In this document: positions 1 to 7,627 of the stretch, one piece after another
Position numbering within the stretch: the stretch's first letter is position 1
Layout of the letters: the number at the start of each line of letters is the position of its first letter
Assembly: GCA_934365945.1 (NCBI GenBank)
Contig: CAKRNE010000002.1
Coordinates: forward strand, 323,467 to 387,466
Source of the DNA: an uncultured Agathobacter sp.
GTDB taxonomy: Bacteria; Bacillota; Clostridia; Lachnospirales; Lachnospiraceae
Direction of reading: 5' to 3'
Length of the DNA stretch: 64,000 nucleotides
Notes under the pieces: generated by a model
The model's input: the letters and a program-made list of their open reading frames with translations, nothing else
The model's database searches: none
What the model was told of the DNA's origin: nothing
Translations under genes and position numbers: made by a program

Positions 1-441
1 GGACTCAAAATCCCTAATTCTGCCATTACACAGAAGGAATTTTTTACAATTCCAAAAAGCCTTTTTACTGAAAGCGGAAGTTCATCAGATTTGTCTGTAA
101 TGGTTCAGGACAAATCATCAAATTCCGTTACCATAGTAAAGCCGACAATCTTCAGTGAAAATGATGATTTTTACTTTGTCGATGATGAAGATTTAAAGGA
201 GGGTGATATTATTCAACAGCCGGATTCATCATCAACCTATACGGTTGGTAAAGATAAGGACAAGCTGACCGGTGTATACAATATCAATAAAGGCTATGCG
301 GTTTTTAAGCAGATTAATAAGCTGTCAGAAAATGATAATTACACAATAGTGGAATCCAAAACCTCGTTTGGTATTTCATTATATGACCATATAGCACTTG
401 ACGGCAGTGCCGTAAAGGAAAATCAGACTATCAGAAAATAA
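1..441 (+). CDS. C-terminal end of a HlyD-like efflux/secretion adaptor (partial)
   Basis: The reading frame is open from base 1, so this is the last 146 codons of a gene that starts before the window. The segment begins with GLKIPNSAI, which resembles the strand where HlyD/RND-type membrane-fusion adaptors return from the hairpin, and ends with GYAVFKQI and a beta-rich tail. This gene order (adaptor, yggS, sepF, lspA) is familiar from Lachnospiraceae and supports the family call. The internal TTG at 91 is not needed as a start. Such adaptors normally bridge an inner-membrane transporter to the outside; here the partner is not visible. The family call is moderate because the diagnostic N-terminal half is missing. 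Confidence 0.55.
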   Translation, partial: GLKIPNSAITQKEFFTIPKSLFTESGSSSDLSVMVQDKSSNSVTIVKPTIFSENDDFYFVDDEDLKEGDIIQQPDSSSTYTVGKDKDKLTGVYNINKGYAVFKQINKLSENDNYTIVESKTSFGISLYDHIALDGSAVKENQTIRK

Positions 442-474
442 ATATTATACTCATATACAGAAGGGATGATTTAC

Positions 475-1173
475 ATGTTAAAGGAAAATTTAGAACAAGT
501 ACAGAAAAATATCAAAGAAGCGTGTGAAAGAGCCGGCAGAAATACAGATGAAGTAACTCTTATCGCAGTCAGCAAGACAAAGCCTGTTGAAATGCTTCAG
601 GAAATATATGATTGCGGAATACGCGAGTTTGGTGAAAATAAAGTACAGGAAATGTGCAATAAGATGGAGACTATGCCCTCAGATATCAGATGGAATATGA
701 TAGGTCATCTTCAGACAAACAAGGTTAAGTATATTGTTGGCAAAACATCTCTGATCCATTCGGTTGATTCTTTACATCTGGCAAAAGAAATACAAAAACA
801 GGCCGTAAAAAATAATGTTATATGTGACATTCTTGTTGAGGTTAATATTGCCGGTGAGGAAAGCAAATTCGGCACATCAAAAGCTGAGGCTATTGCTTTA
901 GTTGAAGAAATAGCAAAGCTTGATCATATCAGGGTGAAAGGGCTTATGACTATAGCACCATTTGTTGAAAATCCTGAAGATAATCGCCAATACTTTAGAG
1001 GGATTAAACAATTATCTGTTGACATAGCTGCTAAAAACATAGATAATGTCAGTATGAATATTTTGTCAATGGGTATGACAGGTGATTATACCGTTGCAAT
1101 AGAGGAGGGTGCCACGATGGTGCGTGTCGGAACAGGAATTTTTGGGGCACGTGATTATGGTACTGCATCATAA
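475..1173 (+). CDS. yggS: YggS-family PLP-binding protein
   Basis: A 232-residue protein of the YggS/PROSC family, single-domain alanine-racemase-like barrels that bind pyridoxal phosphate and keep PLP and amino-acid pools balanced; no catalytic reaction is firmly assigned to the family. The PLP lysine is K34 in AVSKTKP, followed by the family signatures FGENKVQE, WNMIGHLQTNK and, near the C terminus, SMGMTGDY and VRVGTGIFG. The ATG at 475 is chosen over the in-frame ATG at 466 because AGAAGGG lies about 10 bases before 475 but touches 466. Length is normal. It sits 33 bases after the adaptor gene and before sepF, the usual Firmicutes division-cluster neighbour. Confidence 0.95.
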   Translation: MLKENLEQVQKNIKEACERAGRNTDEVTLIAVSKTKPVEMLQEIYDCGIREFGENKVQEMCNKMETMPSDIRWNMIGHLQTNKVKYIVGKTSLIHSVDSLHLAKEIQKQAVKNNVICDILVEVNIAGEESKFGTSKAEAIALVEEIAKLDHIRVKGLMTIAPFVENPEDNRQYFRGIKQLSVDIAAKNIDNVSMNILSMGMTGDYTVAIEEGATMVRVGTGIFGARDYGTAS

Positions 1174-1241
1174 TTATTCTGCAAGAATATATGACAGAAT
1201 TTTCATGAAACAAAATAATAAGAAAAGGAACATATTTAACA

Positions 1242-1760
1242 ATGGGTTTAATGGATAAAATTTTAGATAAAATGAGCTTGAATTCTGAGGATGACGAAGA
1301 ATTTGATAATGAAGATTATATGGATGATTACGAAGAAGAGGAAGAGCTTCCAAGAAATCCTTTCAGAAGAAAAGAAAAGGTAAAAGAGGTTGAGCCACCG
1401 GCACCAAAAGAAAAACCGGCAAAAAATTCATCAAAAATCACACCAATCTCAAAATCATCCAGAAAGCAGGTAGCATCAGACATGGAAGTATGCGTAATAA
1501 AACCAAGTTCAATTGAAGACGAAATAGAAATTACAGACACTTTATTAAACGGACGCACTGTAATTATCAATATGGAGGGACTTAACGTAGATACAGCACA
1601 ACGTATCATAGATTTTACATCAGGCTCTGCATATGCGCTTCATGGCAATTTACAGAAGGTTTCCAATTTTATATTTATTGCCACACCACATGGCGTAGAT
1701 ATATCAGGAGACATCCAAAATCTTATGGATTCCTTTGATATTCCGGGAGCATCTTATTAA
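1242..1760 (+). CDS. sepF: Cell division protein SepF
   Basis: A 172-residue SepF. This cytoplasmic protein polymerises, binds the membrane through its N-terminal helix and bundles FtsZ at the division ring. An amphipathic start (MGLMDKILDKM) is followed by an acidic, proline-rich linker of about 80 residues. The conserved SepF core begins near residue 80 with VCVIKPSS and contains LLNGRTVIINMEGL, AQRIIDFTSG and the ATPHGVDISG tail. Length is typical. The start follows an AAGGAA-type site. It lies between yggS and lspA in the same direction and probably shares their transcript. Confidence 0.95.
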   Translation: MGLMDKILDKMSLNSEDDEEFDNEDYMDDYEEEEELPRNPFRRKEKVKEVEPPAPKEKPAKNSSKITPISKSSRKQVASDMEVCVIKPSSIEDEIEITDTLLNGRTVIINMEGLNVDTAQRIIDFTSGSAYALHGNLQKVSNFIFIATPHGVDISGDIQNLMDSFDIPGASY

Positions 1761-1814
1761 TACCGGTCATTATTAATTAATCGGTATTAAATATCAGATA
1801 ACGGAGTATTATAT

Positions 1815-2435
1815 ATGATGAAAAAAACAAAGAGCAGGAAACAGCTTTGCTGGGCTGCAATTATTGTATTCCTACTTGTGGCACTTGATCAGCTCACAAA
1901 ATATCTTGCAGTTTTAAAGCTTAAGATGTCCGGCAAAGGTGTTTTTGAACTTATACCCGACGTTTTTGAACTTAGATATCTGGAAAACCAAAGTGCTGCA
2001 TTTGGTGTAGATTTGCTTTCGATTATTCAGGGGATATTTCATTTTTCATACTGGGATAGCAATCCAATGGCATTTCTGCGTGCCAAAATGATATTTTTCT
2101 CTGTAATAACGATAGCCGTAGTAATTCTGCTTTGCCTGTGGTATTGTAAAATACCACACACAAAGAGATTTGGATTATTAAATGTGGTTGTGATTCTTTT
2201 TATCTCAGGCGCTATAGGCAATCTTTTAGACAGGATTATTAATAATTATGTTGTCGATTTCTTTTATTTTAGCCTGATTAATTTTCCAATATTTAATGTG
2301 GCAGACATTTATGTCACTGTAGCGGCATTTATGTTTATCATACTCGGGCTGTTTTACTACAAGGAGGAGGATTTCTCCATAATCTTTCCTGATAGAAAGC
2401 ATGATAAAAACCATGATGAAAAGCATGAAAATTAG
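1815..2435 (+). CDS. lspA: Lipoprotein signal peptidase (signal peptidase II)
   Basis: A 206-residue polytopic aspartyl protease that removes the signal peptide from diacylglyceryl-modified prolipoproteins in the membrane. The N-terminal segment carries LDQLTK. The catalytic aspartates are D139 in GNLLDR and D164 in FNVADIY, inside the two family motifs. It is longer than the usual 150-170 residues because of an extended loop between the first membrane helix and the core and a charged tail rich in His and Lys (KHDKNHDEKHEN). ACGGAG lies eight bases before the ATG, and a second ATG follows at once. The lipoproteins at 37563 and 40566 would be among its substrates. Confidence 0.95.
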   Translation: MMKKTKSRKQLCWAAIIVFLLVALDQLTKYLAVLKLKMSGKGVFELIPDVFELRYLENQSAAFGVDLLSIIQGIFHFSYWDSNPMAFLRAKMIFFSVITIAVVILLCLWYCKIPHTKRFGLLNVVVILFISGAIGNLLDRIINNYVVDFFYFSLINFPIFNVADIYVTVAAFMFIILGLFYYKEEDFSIIFPDRKHDKNHDEKHEN

Positions 2436-2449
2436 TGCTGTATGCACTT

Positions 2450-2477
2450 TTTAATATGTGCAATTTAATATGTGCAA
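2450..2477. repeat. Tandem 14-bp repeat
   Basis: Two back-to-back perfect copies of TTTAATATGTGCAA lie in the gap between lspA and the rluD-like gene. Just before them AGTGC-TGTAT-GCACT followed by five T (2433-2452) could be a weak terminator for lspA. The repeat may be a simple slippage duplication. Confidence 0.6.
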
Positions 2478-2530
2478 TGTAGTTTTAAATAGTTACTAAA
2501 ATAAAAAAAGAGAAAGCTTCACTATGAATT

Positions 2531-3469
2531 ATGAATAGAGATACATTTGAAGTCCAGAGTGAACAGGAGGGAGAACGACTGGATAAATACTTAAGCAGCA
2601 TTTATCCGGATATTTCTCGCTCCTTTTTTCAACGGATACTAAAAGAAAACCAAATACTGGTCAATGATAAGCCCCAGAAGGCAAACTACAGGCTGAAGGC
2701 TGATGATATAGTAGATGTCACAATCCCTGATGCCGTACAGACACCAATCCTGCCACAGGACATTCCTCTTGACATACTATACGAGGATGATGACGTACTG
2801 GTCGTCAACAAGCCAAAGGGCATGGTTGTACATCCATCAGCCGGGCATTACAGTGATACACTTGTAAATGCCATAATGTACCACTGCAGGGACTCTTTAA
2901 GTGGCATAAACGGCGAAATACGGCCCGGTATAGTGCATCGCATAGATATGGATACTACAGGCTCCCTTATTGTCTGCAAAAACGATGAAAGCCATATAAA
3001 GATATCTGAACAGATTAAGGACCATAGCTGCAACCGTATATACGTAGGCATTGTCTGTGGCAATGTAAAGGATGACGAGGGCACAATAGAAGGCGCCATA
3101 GGCAGAAATCCCAATGACCGCAAGAAAATGGCCATCAATGAGAAAAACGGAAAGCCGGCTGTCACGCATTATAAGGTGCTTGAACGCTTTGGCGACTACA
3201 CATATATGCAGTTTAAGCTTGAAACCGGCAGAACACACCAGATACGTGTGCACATGGCAAGCATTAATCACCCGTTGCTTGGAGATATGCTGTATTCCAG
3301 CTATTCACCGACCAAAAACCGTTTCAAGGGCCTACAAGGACAGTGTCTGCACGCGAAAACTATAGGATTTGTTCATCCAAAAACCGGTGAATACATGGAA
3401 TTTGATGCACCTTTACCAAAATACTTTGCCAATTTGCTTGAAGTGTTGTATAATATAAATAACAACTAA
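2531..3469 (+). CDS. RluD-family rRNA pseudouridine synthase
   Basis: A 312-residue RluA/RluD-type synthase that converts uridine to pseudouridine in structured RNA, most likely 23S rRNA; the exact site cannot be read from sequence. Residues 1-60 form an S4 RNA-binding domain (GERLDKYLS, SRSFFQRILKENQILVN). The catalytic aspartate is D139 in HRIDMDTTG, followed by GRTHQIRVHMASINHPLLGD, the substrate-pocket motif. The start codon is preceded by an unusually weak Shine-Dalgarno stretch (AGAGAAAG); an ATG at 2524 runs into a stop after four codons and is discarded. It is the usual downstream neighbour of lspA. Confidence 0.93.
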   Translation: MNRDTFEVQSEQEGERLDKYLSSIYPDISRSFFQRILKENQILVNDKPQKANYRLKADDIVDVTIPDAVQTPILPQDIPLDILYEDDDVLVVNKPKGMVVHPSAGHYSDTLVNAIMYHCRDSLSGINGEIRPGIVHRIDMDTTGSLIVCKNDESHIKISEQIKDHSCNRIYVGIVCGNVKDDEGTIEGAIGRNPNDRKKMAINEKNGKPAVTHYKVLERFGDYTYMQFKLETGRTHQIRVHMASINHPLLGDMLYSSYSPTKNRFKGLQGQCLHAKTIGFVHPKTGEYMEFDAPLPKYFANLLEVLYNINNN

Positions 3470-3525
3470 ATTAAATTGTCACATAGTGATATATTTTTTA
3501 TATTTTATATAAGGGGGTCTGAATT

Positions 3526-4161
3526 ATGGGATCAAACGAAATTTACACTATAGGAAGAGAATTTGGAAGCCTCGGAAAACAGGTCGGACGCGATTTAGCC
3601 GAAAGACTTGGAATTAAATTTTATGACAAAGAGCTCTTACAGCAGGCAGCTAAGGAATCAGGACTTTGTGAAGAAATATTTGAATCACACGACGAAAAGC
3701 CTACAAACAGCTTTTTATATTCGCTGGTCATGGACACATACACCGGCGGCTCTTATTCCACAGCACCGTTTCTTGATATGCCTCTGAATCATAAGGTGTT
3801 TTTAGCACAGTTCGATGCTATCAAAAAGATTGCGGCAAATGAATCATGCGTTATCGTGGGCCGCTGTGCAGACTATGCTTTGGCAGACGAGCCTCATTGC
3901 CTCAATATCTTCGTACGTTCCAATATGGATGACAGGATTAAAAGAATCAGTGAAAGACTCAATATCCCTGAGAACAAGGCAAAGGATATAATCAAGAAAA
4001 AAGATAAAGAGCGCTCAAGCTATTACAATTACTATACCAGTAAAAAATGGGGAGATGCAAGAAGCTATGATCTTTGCCTGAACACAAGCCAGATATCAGT
4101 TGAGGACTCAATTGAGCTGATACTTAAATACAGGGAATGCATGAGAAATCATAATAAGTAA
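3526..4161 (+). CDS. Cytidylate-kinase-like P-loop family protein
   Basis: A 211-residue member of the cytidylate-kinase-like family common in Clostridia, distinct from true Cmk. It opens with a modified phosphate-binding stretch TIGREFGSLGKQVGRDLAERLG in place of a classic GxxGxGKS loop, then FYDKELLQQAA, and has VIVGRCADYAL and the lid-like RIKRISERLNI and DKERSSYYNYYT segments. The reaction is not established for this subfamily; nucleotide monophosphate phosphorylation is the reasonable guess. The start is set by AAGGGGG. A strong terminator follows directly, so this gene closes the cluster that begins before the window. Confidence 0.85.
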   Translation: MGSNEIYTIGREFGSLGKQVGRDLAERLGIKFYDKELLQQAAKESGLCEEIFESHDEKPTNSFLYSLVMDTYTGGSYSTAPFLDMPLNHKVFLAQFDAIKKIAANESCVIVGRCADYALADEPHCLNIFVRSNMDDRIKRISERLNIPENKAKDIIKKKDKERSSYYNYYTSKKWGDARSYDLCLNTSQISVEDSIELILKYRECMRNHNK

Positions 4162-4207
4162 TTGCATAATAATTGTATTGTTGTATAGAAAAACTGTGGT
4201 TTTAAAG

Positions 4208-4255
4208 AAGCCACCGGAGCTGATGCAAATAGCGGTTCCGGTGGCTTACGTTTTT
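4208..4255 (+). terminator. Rho-independent terminator after the lspA-rluD cluster
   Basis: An 11-bp perfect stem (AAGCCACCGGA at 4208-4218 with TCCGGTGGCTT at 4237-4247) closes an 18-base loop and is followed by a T-run at 4251-4255, 47 bases after the kinase-like gene. Confidence 0.9.
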
Positions 4256-4576
4256 ATATATGTGTATCTAAATTATGGGCATTATAGAGTAAACTAGATA
4301 GACATATGCATTAATATATAGTACATTGGTACCTATTATAGAGTCATTTATTCGTTAAACTTAGATTTAGCGAATAAATGTATACCGCTAAAAAATAGTA
4401 CCGCTCCGCTGCAGTACTTTAAATTGATTAAACAATTTATCATAATACTCAATTTTTAGAATCTGTCAATACCGCGAATAAATGTTTGTTAAAATTTACC
4501 AATTTAAACATGTGAGCTGATGTGCTAAAATTGTAACAGTTTAACAAATATAATTCTAAAAAGGGGAGCTTCACCG
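4256..4576. other. Intergenic stretch with direct and inverted repeats
   Basis: No long gene is present. The stretch holds the 15-bp inverted repeat described separately (4345-4380), a second short relative of its right arm (GCGAATAAATG near 4477), a duplicated ATTATAGAGT (near 4281 and 4335) and a TATAAT box at 4549-4554 in front of the small gene at 4577. I see no recognisable RNA gene or riboswitch. Confidence 0.6.
4345..4380. repeat. 15-bp inverted repeat (hairpin element), partly matched by a CRISPR spacer
   Basis: CATTTATTCGTTAAA (4345-4359) and TTTAGCGAATAAATG (4366-4380) are complementary over 15 bp with one G-T pair, with a 6-base loop. The right arm plus loop shares 17 identical bases (TAGATTTAGCGAATAAA, 4362-4378) with the CRISPR spacer at 14636-14665. 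No T-run follows, so it is not an ordinary terminator. It may be a copy of a dispersed palindromic element. Confidence 0.75.
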
Positions 4577-4756
4577 ATGAGTAAAATATATCACATAAAG
4601 CCAAAAGACAACCGGAAAAAGCAAAAAGAACCTCTATGGAAATACATATTAGTTATTGCAATAGTTATTTTTTTCTTGCTGCTTCGAGACCATAGAATAG
4701 ATTTATCAGGCCTTTATAATTTTATTTTAAGTACTAAAGGAATTTTAAACAGATAA
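4577..4756 (+). CDS. Small single-pass membrane protein (59 aa)
   Basis: A 59-codon gene starting at an ATG with a strong GGGGAG site 11 bases upstream and a TATAAT box at 4549-4554. The protein has a lysine-rich N terminus (residues 1-22, about ten Lys or Arg), one hydrophobic helix from about residue 23 to 36 (YILVIAIVIFFLLL), then a short polar tail. The positive-inside rule places the N terminus in the cytoplasm. I do not recognise a family. The ribosome-binding site and clean composition make it more likely real than chance. It stands alone between a terminator and the toxin-antitoxin locus. Confidence 0.55.
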   Translation: MSKIYHIKPKDNRKKQKEPLWKYILVIAIVIFFLLLRDHRIDLSGLYNFILSTKGILNR

Positions 4757-4916
4757 AAAAGAAAGCCCTCCCCGCTTGCAATACATTAGTATGCTTCAAC
4801 ATAGTCTGAAGTAGTCCTTTAATACACTGCTTCCTTTGTCCATGTCTGTTAATGACTAGAATTTTCCACATCTGTTATTTTTCAGATATTTTATATTATT
4901 AAACACAAAAAGACAG

Positions 4917-4945
4917 TTGAAAAATCAGCCGTCTTATATTATAAT
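4917..4945 (+). promoter_or_regulatory. Promoter of the antisense antitoxin RNA
   Basis: TTGAAA at 4917-4922 and TATAAT at 4940-4945 are separated by 17 bases, a near-consensus sigma-A promoter. It points toward the 3' end of the convergent toxin gene and would start RNA near 4952. Confidence 0.7.
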
Positions 4946-4951
4946 CGAGAT

Positions 4952-5052
4952 AAAGAAAGAGTTGATCGGATATAAAACTTCCGATTGCCTCAGTAGATAA
5001 AAATCTTAATTAAGAAATAGCACTACTTTGGTCGGTGGGTGCTATTTTCTTT
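4952..5052 (+). ncRNA. Predicted antisense RNA antitoxin (about 100 nt)
   Basis: From the promoter at 4917-4945 to the hairpin terminator at 5015-5052 there is room for an RNA of about 100 bases with no useful reading frame. It contains an internal hairpin (TCGGA near 4956 with TCCGA near 4980) and is antisense to the last codons and 3' end of the toxin gene at 5042-5125. A short antisense RNA overlapping the toxin 3' end is the arrangement of TxpA/RatA-type type I systems. The start is inferred from the promoter, not observed. Confidence 0.55.
5015..5052. terminator. Shared bidirectional terminator of the type I toxin-antitoxin pair
   Basis: AAATAGCAC (5015-5023) pairs with GTGCTATTT (5039-5047) across a 15-base loop. 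On the + strand it is followed by TCTTTTATT and ends the antitoxin RNA. The toxin stop codon (5042-5044) lies inside the stem, so the same hairpin can end the toxin message on the - strand. Confidence 0.7.
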
Positions 5053-5125
5053 TATTGTGTCCATCTATGTATGCCAGTGCAGTAAAGATTACAAGCAACA
5101 GAGTTAATACTTCCATTGTGTTCAT
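5042..5125 (-). CDS. Holin-like type I toxin peptide (27 aa)
   Basis: A 27-residue peptide, MNTMEVLTLLLVIFTALAYI followed by DGHNKRK. It has a short acidic-polar start, one hydrophobic helix (residues 5-20) and a basic tail, the pattern of the putative holin-like toxin family (Hol_Tox) and of TxpA/BsrG-type toxins that damage the membrane. A very strong site, GGAGAGGAGG, lies about 10 bases before the ATG. A consensus promoter (5230-5258) gives a leader of about 100 bases with a GGACAT/ATGTCC hairpin just before the ribosome-binding site, as in toxins held in a poorly translated form. A convergent antisense RNA overlaps the 3' end. An upstream in-frame GTG is too close to the Shine-Dalgarno site. 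Confidence 0.7.
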   Translation of the reverse strand: MNTMEVLTLLLVIFTALAYIDGHNKRK

Positions 5126-5229
5126 GATTACCACGCCTCCTCTCCATCCGGACATAAACAGCATGTCCTTCTGTACTAGGGGCAACCGAAAAATCACACC
5201 CGACTCTTTCCCTATTCGATTATGAAGGT

Positions 5230-5258
5230 ATTATAACAGATTGTGGTTCTCTTCTCAA
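5230..5258 (-). promoter_or_regulatory. Promoter of the holin-like toxin
   Basis: Read on the - strand: TTGAGA (5253-5258), 17 bases, then TATAAT (5230-5235), predicting a start near 5224 and a 5' leader of about 98 bases before the toxin ATG. Confidence 0.65.
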
Positions 5259-5379
5259 TTACAAGCTGTGAAATTCTACAATTTCTTTTAGACGCCTCGG
5301 CTCATAAGTCCATCTATGGCTTTATGCAGCCCACATTCTTTGTTCATGCCTTTCCAACATAATATAAGTAATAAATCAA

Positions 5380-5414
5380 ACCCTGTAACACCATATATTT
5401 AGACATTACAGGGT
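5380..5414 (-). terminator. Terminator of the dxs-type gene
   Basis: ACCCTGTAA (5380-5388) pairs with TTACAGGGT (5406-5414); on the - strand the stem is followed by TTTGATTTATT. It lies 35 bases past the stop of the gene at 5449. The remaining 5259-5379 shows no other feature. Confidence 0.65.
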
Positions 5415-5448
5415 ATCAATAGTTTAATAATTCAAATCACGAGGAATC

Positions 5449-7200
5449 CTAAATAGATAACACATCTTCCACAATCTGCTCTGCAGTCAGATGATTATCC
5501 TTCAGTACAGCATCCACATCATACCTGTCAAGAAATTCTTTTTTCAATCCATAATTCAGCACCTTCATATTGCTTGCACCATAGAATCGTGCGATTTTTT
5601 CGCCAAAGCCGCCATCTAAAATACCATCCTCTAAAGTAATAACAGTATCATGATCTTGCTTAAGCTTAGTCAAAAGCGCCTCATCCAATCCGGTGATATA
5701 ATACGGATTGATTACAGTTGCGTTAATTTCGGCTTCTTCTTTAAGAAGCTTCGCAGCCTCCTTTGCCAGTCCAAAGAAGGTTCCAAGACCGATAATTGCA
5801 ATTTTTTCTCCTGTCTGAGCCACCTCGTACCTGTTTAGTGTGCCAAAATCCTTTGTCACACTTGAGCCATCTGAAATCATTGGTCCGCCTGGCAGCTTTA
5901 TTGCAACCGGATAAGATGTCTGCTCCATACTCCAGTCAAGCATGGCCAGATACTCTTCCTTTGTTGCCGGTGCCAGATATACCAGATTTGGAATATTTGA
6001 AAGCATCGGAATATCCTGAAAGCCTAAGTGTGTAACATCATTCATTCCATAAACGGAGCCCTGGTATATTACCATTGTAATCGGACTGTTGTTGATGCAG
6101 ACATCCTGTGATACCTGGTCAAAGGTTCTCTGTACAAACGAACTGTATACACCATAAAATGGTTTACCACCATTTACAGCAATTCCGGATGCCAGTGCCA
6201 CTGCAGTCTCCTCTGCAATACCTACATCGACAAACTGACTGCCAGCCTCTTTTCTCTTATCCTCTGTAAAGCCCATAACAGTCGGCGTACCGGAAGTAAT
6301 TGCAACAACAGAAGAATCATTTTTCATCTTTTCAAGCAGATATTCACAGGTCACAGAAGAATAATCCTCTTCCACATTGTCAAATAGCGGCTTTCCTGTT
6401 TCTATATTGAATGGACCGCTGTAATGCCACTGCTCCTTGCATTTTTCTGCCGGGGCATAGCCCTTACCCTTAAGTGTGTTTATATGCACTACAACCGGTT
6501 TAGTGCTGTCCTTGACCTCTTTAAATGCCTCGATAAGAGCTGCCACATCGTTGCCCCTGTCCACATACACATAGTCAAGTCCCATAGCCTTAAACAGATT
6601 GCATTCTGCCTGACCGTCAGTCTTTCGAAGCAGAGCAAGATTCTGATAGAGACCTCCATGATTTTCAGCAATCGACATATCGTTGTCATTTACAATAATA
6701 ATAAAATTGCTTTGAAGCTCAGCAGCAAAATCAAGTCCCTCAAGTGCTTCTCCTCCGCTTAATGAGCCGTCTCCGATGACCGCAATCACATTGCCGTTTT
6801 CACCGTTTAAGTCCCTTGCCTTTGCAAGACCTGCAGCCAGACTGACAGACGTTGATGTATGTCCGACTGTAAAGAAATCATGCTCGCTCTCGTTTGGATT
6901 TGTATAGCCTGACACATCATCATAGTGCTGTTCAGACAAATACGCTTCCTTACGCCCCGTAAGCATCTTATGAGGATAACTCTGGTGCGATACATCATAA
7001 ACAATTTTGTCCTTAGGTGATTCAAATACATAATGTAAAGCGATTGTCGCCTCTACCATTCCAAAATTCGGTCCAAAATGTCCGCCATGCTTACTTGCTC
7101 TTACCAAGAGGGCATCTCTTATCTCCTGCGCCAGCACCGGCAGCTCATCTATCTTAATTTTCTTTACATCTTCTGGTCCGTTAATTTTCTCAAGATACAT
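5449..7200 (-). CDS. dxs: 1-deoxy-D-xylulose-5-phosphate synthase-type enzyme
   Basis: A 583-residue thiamine-diphosphate enzyme of the Dxs branch of the transketolase superfamily, which condenses pyruvate with glyceraldehyde 3-phosphate at the head of the MEP isoprenoid pathway. The N-terminal domain has the substrate motif SKHGGHFGPNFG, the cofactor motif GDGSLSGGEALEGLD with NDNDMSI, and a pyrimidine domain with VDVGIAEE. It is about 40 residues shorter than typical Dxs (about 620) and lacks part of the usual internal insert, so it could be a divergent paralogue rather than the main Dxs. AGGAGGAC precedes the ATG and lies over the merR stop, so the two genes form one transcript under a MerR-type promoter, unusual for a housekeeping Dxs. 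Confidence 0.75.
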   Translation of the reverse strand: MYLEKINGPEDVKKIKIDELPVLAQEIRDALLVRASKHGGHFGPNFGMVEATIALHYVFESPKDKIVYDVSHQSYPHKMLTGRKEAYLSEQHYDDVSGYTNPNESEHDFFTVGHTSTSVSLAAGLAKARDLNGENGNVIAVIGDGSLSGGEALEGLDFAAELQSNFIIIVNDNDMSIAENHGGLYQNLALLRKTDGQAECNLFKAMGLDYVYVDRGNDVAALIEAFKEVKDSTKPVVVHINTLKGKGYAPAEKCKEQWHYSGPFNIETGKPLFDNVEEDYSSVTCEYLLEKMKNDSSVVAITSGTPTVMGFTEDKRKEAGSQFVDVGIAEETAVALASGIAVNGGKPFYGVYSSFVQRTFDQVSQDVCINNSPITMVIYQGSVYGMNDVTHLGFQDIPMLSNIPNLVYLAPATKEEYLAMLDWSMEQTSYPVAIKLPGGPMISDGSSVTKDFGTLNRYEVAQTGEKIAIIGLGTFFGLAKEAAKLLKEEAEINATVINPYYITGLDEALLTKLKQDHDTVITLEDGILDGGFGEKIARFYGASNMKVLNYGLKKEFLDRYDVDAVLKDNHLTAEQIVEDVLSI

Positions 7201-7216
7201 ATTATATTTTGTCCTC

Positions 7217-7594
7217 CTATTTGTCCCAGGTCAATTCACCTGTCTTTATCGCATTCTCGTATTTAGAAATTTTATACTGTAAGCGTTCCATCGTATTTTC
7301 AATCTGTTTTTTCTGCTCGTCAAGCTGCTCGTATTGCTCCTTGAGAAGCTGACATCTCGCCTCAAATGTGGCATCTCCCATCTGAAAAAGCCTGATATAT
7401 TCAATAAGCGCCTCAATCGGAACTCCGGCATTGCGCATACATATAGTGTGCTCCACCCAGCCAATATCTGATTCGGTATAATCGCGTATACCGCCTGAAG
7501 TCCTTGCAACCGGTGGAATCAAGCCTATGCGCTCATAATACCTGAGTGTATCAGTAGACACACCAAACCGCTCACTCACTTCCTTGATAGTCAC
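7217..7594 (-). CDS. MerR-family transcription regulator
   Basis: A 125-residue MerR regulator. Residues 1-70 are the winged helix-turn-helix (MTIKEVSERFGVSTDTLRYYERIGLI and the RTSGGIRDYTESD wing), residues 80-115 the dimerising coiled coil (EQYEQLDEQKKQIENTMERL). No C-terminal metal-binding cysteine cluster is present, so the ligand is not a soft metal of the MerR/CueR kind; an organic ligand or stress signal is possible. It starts with GTG: AGGAGGCG lies just upstream, and the only nearby ATG is followed at once by a stop. It is first in a two-gene transcript with the Dxs-type gene and probably controls its own promoter (7628-7658). Confidence 0.92.
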   Translation of the reverse strand: MTIKEVSERFGVSTDTLRYYERIGLIPPVARTSGGIRDYTESDIGWVEHTICMRNAGVPIEALIEYIRLFQMGDATFEARCQLLKEQYEQLDEQKKQIENTMERLQYKISKYENAIKTGELTWDK

Positions 7595-7627
7595 TCACAT
7601 CGCCTCCTTTTTGATTGCTACAATGAA

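Noticed and set aside
2897..3271. Long - strand frames opposite the rluD-like gene, and similar frames opposite other genes
   Set aside because: They are shadows of conserved genes on the other strand.
5028..5225. A 65-codon + strand frame in the dxs-upstream gap
   Set aside because: It lies opposite the holin-like toxin gene, has no ribosome-binding site, and the - strand explains the region better.
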